Positions 63,786 through 64,000 of a DNA stretch of 64,000 bases are shown here, in pieces. Source of the DNA: Alentia gelatinosa (taxonomy: Eukaryota > Annelida > Polychaeta > Phyllodocida > Polynoidae); contig OX465584.1 of assembly GCA_950022655.1 (NCBI GenBank), forward strand, positions 4,039,694 through 4,103,693. Direction: 5' to 3'. The position numbers and the translations under genes are program-made. The stretch's first letter is position 1. Each line of letters begins with the position of its first letter. The notes beneath the pieces are model-generated. The model made no database searches. It saw nothing but the letters and a program-made list of their open reading frames with translations, and had not been told where the DNA came from.

Positions 63786-64000
63786 GATATTTAGAGTCAA
63801 GGTGATAGGTATTTACATTGACGCTATTAATATTTGATGATAAACCCAATTGTTTCCATGAATGCAAAAGTCCTATCAAGGGCCATATTCCTGCCGTTAA
63901 ATGAAAAAATAGAGCAAAATCATCAACCAGCGATCAATGCTCATGGGATATAAATACCAGGGACTGGTGCTAGTCTAGGAAGTGCTTGCCCACTTAAGTC

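Larger units (their letters stand above)
63199..63977 (-). mobile_element. Probable fourth element with TAGACT...AGTCTA ends
   Basis: TAGACTTGCTCAAGGCC at 63199 and GGGACTGGTGCTAGTCTA ending at 63977 match the two ends of the 9-bp-duplication family. Flanks GGCAGGATC / GGAAGTGCT agree at only 4 of 9, so the pairing of ends is uncertain. The inside contains pogo-type and family B sequence instead of the usual interior. Confidence 0.4.

Overview
This window reads as animal (metazoan) nuclear DNA, probably from a marine invertebrate. The case rests on degenerate CCCTAA telomere-type repeats, several SINEs with a tRNA-derived head (anticodon loop CTTGTAA, TGT = Thr-like), very many short hairpin transposons without coding capacity, and about twenty minisatellite arrays. 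Bacterial features (operons, ribosome binding sites, long non-repetitive ORFs) are absent. The species cannot be named from the sequence alone. No complete protein-coding gene could be supported. The longest open frames (about 500-660 codons at 30.7-32.4 kb and 53.9-55.9 kb, others at 33.8-34.8, 39.2-40.0, 44.8-45.5 and 59.7-60.5 kb) are by-products of tandem repeats without stops and are not called as genes. Coding candidates are limited to a 64/65-bp exon-like block present twice (138-202 and 44569-44632), a 156-bp exon-like open block at 30596-30751, and weaker GC-rich open patches near 23.0-23.3 and 63.05 kb.

Layout. 0-12 kb: exon-like block, tRNA SINEs, a 452-bp element with an exact 9-bp target duplication (657-1126), hairpin MITEs, a pogo-like MITE, a Harbinger-like element, and a group of about 540-bp elements (7.4-10.4 kb), two of which form a giant inverted repeat. 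12-19 kb: a second 9-bp-duplication element swollen by a 50-bp minisatellite, a 4 x 359-bp tandem block, and a mosaic inverted repeat (18.1-18.8 kb). 19-30 kb: mostly anonymous DNA with hairpins, a 590-bp TIR element, an interstitial telomere-like tract, and a repeat whose filled (24.9-25.4 kb) and empty (33.4-33.7 kb) versions both lie in the window. 30-35 kb: three minisatellites and a pyrimidine-rich tract. 35-49 kb: second copies of many families, including one element cleanly nested in another (43.87-44.27 kb) and a SINE whose body has become a tandem array (44.8-45.5 kb). 49-64 kb: more arrays, including a 1,526-bp stretch with no C on the + strand, a higher-order 334-bp repeat, and a 17-bp array derived from a pogo-type terminus.

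The main theme is transposon and repeat biology. At least six hairpin families with unrelated arms share one apical motif around GGCTTCGCC and a small set of outer ends, which suggests modular exchange or a shared function. Several elements have generated minisatellites from their own bodies or ends. Target-site duplications and empty-site comparisons inside the window show that several families have moved.
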